64,000 nucleotides of DNA, from the NCBI GenBank assembly GCA_017590115.1, contig JAGGNK010006448.1, positions 2,959,987 to 3,023,986 of the forward strand, written 5' to 3'. The notes below the pieces were generated by a model. It was not told the origin of the DNA and ran no database searches. It worked only from the letters and a program-made list of their open reading frames with translations. Positions 62,481-64,000 of this stretch are shown here, piece by piece (position 1 is the stretch's first letter; each line of letters begins with the position of its first letter). This DNA is from Montifringilla adamsi (taxonomy: Eukaryota > Chordata > Aves > Passeriformes > Passeridae). Made by a program: the position numbers and the translations under genes.

Positions 62481-64000
62481 AAGAATCATGCTAAATTTTA
62501 ATTGATTTGGTGTATTTAAGAGACACTAAAACTAAGAAGTCGGCTCCAGCAAAGATTGCATAAGTCCTTGAAGACTCTTATTTGGTGTATGCTGAAAACC
62601 ACAGGAAATTTCACAATGCTGTCAGTTTCCAAAAACTTCACTTGAAACTCTATTTTTTTTCTGTGAAATTGCAAAATATGTGCATGCAAATGCAAACATC
62701 TACTTACAAATGCATACACATAATAATACCCCTGACTTCTCTACTTTCCACTGACATCCATTAGAACATTCAAGCCAGCAAGCAAGGGAAGACCCTTTCA
62801 CATAATAAAGAATTATATCCATTCTGCAAAGGGCTGTAGAGAACACAAAAGCAAGTTAGTATAAGTTCTGTTAATTTGACAATATCCTCCTGATTACAGC
62901 ATCATGATTGTGAGGCTCAATTATTGCAAAATTCAACTGTGTTATTGGCTCATTTGATAGTCAGTTACTCTGCTGTGTGTCTTTTAGAACAAAGAAAGTT
63001 TAACATGGCTTGCAGCAGGGGCTCATGAGACTTTTTAAAAAGCTGGTGAACAATTCAGATGAAAAGTTGAAGTATTAATAAGACTGTCTCTGAAAAGTAA
63101 CAGCCACAAGATGGAGGTACACACTACAACTGGAATGATGCTCGAGAGTTTTTCAAGAATATGGTCAATATGGAGAAAGTCCCATGTCCCCCACTTTCCA
63201 TTGCAAAGCTGGTGGCACTATCCGCCATCTGAACTCACTGTGGAGAATATGTGGCGCTCATTGCAGGCTGAGGAATTTGTGTGCCAGCACCAAGATATAT
63301 TGCTTGAAATCTTGAACCCAGTGAAGTCAGGCAAAAATACTACTGATTCACATAAGCCTGGCTTTTATTTCTAGAATATTTTACGAGTGCTTGTCTTGCA
63401 CATGTTTGCATAAATGTCAGCTAAATAAAAGACCCAATATCTCTTCATCAGCCCAGGTTCATTTAACTTACACGCTGCCATTGAACCCAATAAAATGTTT
63501 GTGTTCTGAGCTGTAATAAGTCATTAAATGATGTTAAAAGCCCAGGAAAACAGATGTAGAAGCTTTAGGGCATGTCAACTGGTGAAAATCAAACTATAAT
63601 CCTGCTGCAAGAAAGAGATGTACAGGTTGAACACATGGCATGAAATTATACAAAACCTAGAATTTGCATATTACCATGGCTTCAAAGAGGATTTCACCTC
63701 TGTGCATGTGTGTTTGAGTATTTGTGTGGCTGAAAGATTCATAACCTGACTGGGAGCATTAAAATATATGTTAATTTAAAATAGTGTTAATAGAGGAACA
63801 ATATCTGTACAAAGCAGTGTCCTTTAAAAGTGCTCTTGGAGCAGTAATTCAGGTTCAGAAAACCCACTTGCTTCCAGAAACTTCATCGGCTGCCACTGGT
63901 GGGATGGGATGCCCCCAGCCTTCCATGGGTGAGGATTTGTCATGCTGTTTGCAGTGTTAAGGCAAAATCTGCCAAAATCTGCTGGCAAGTGACCTTTCAT
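62481..64000. other. Intergenic, no gene seen
   Basis: About 1.5 kb to the end of the window. An 87-codon open frame at 63111-63374 (+) is unlike any protein I know. Confidence 0.5.

Noticed and set aside
1..64000. CRISPR array, operon, prophage or other prokaryotic system
   Set aside because: The window is clearly vertebrate: spliced exons, CR1 LINEs, LTRs and long AT-rich intergenic DNA.

Overview
The window is vertebrate nuclear DNA, most likely from a bird and probably a songbird. It is AT-rich and CpG-poor. Its only recognisable gene is split into short exons with GT-AG introns. Dispersed repeats include CR1 LINE 3' ends and avian-type endogenous retrovirus (ERV) LTR remnants. The class-level call rests on repeat families recognised by eye and remembered, not on a database search.

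Region 1 (1-14.7 kb) is the 3' part of LMO7 (LIM domain only 7) on the + strand. Nine coding exons could be placed with exact GT-AG junctions and matching phases: 1221-1591, 3264-3329, 3662-3727, 5389-5441, 7026-7245, 8128-8400, 9737-9845, 11576-11678 and 13988-14010. Joined, they give 1284 nt, that is 427 codons plus a stop. They encode a charged coiled coil, a tandemly duplicated 22-residue cassette, a Ser-rich linker, a complete C-terminal LIM domain and the short tail TGQPTSM. The calponin-homology and PDZ parts of LMO7 must lie upstream of the window. A polyadenylation signal at 14708 gives a 3' UTR of about 0.7 kb.

Region 2 (14.7-64 kb) is about 49 kb in which I find no convincing gene. 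This fits the large gene-poor interval known downstream of LMO7 in amniotes, where KCTD12 is the next coding gene. It holds CR1 3' ends (23.7, 28.5 and 50.5 kb on +; an older one at 61.7-62.5 kb on -), and ERV LTR remnants at 21.05-21.7, 24.35-24.6, 34.6 and 40.3-40.8 kb. It also holds a tRNA-Ile-like pseudogene at 22.74 kb, a three-copy ~190-bp tandem array at 24.8-25.4 kb, an (AAGAG)n microsatellite at 39.64 kb and a near-perfect 25-bp hairpin at 56.95 kb. The remainder is unique-looking AT-rich sequence with only short chance ORFs.

The most interesting points are the tandem 66-bp exon duplication in LMO7, which shows only silent differences over 14 codons, the ~190-bp tandem array, and the isolated 25-bp hairpin. 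I did not find a new multi-gene system.
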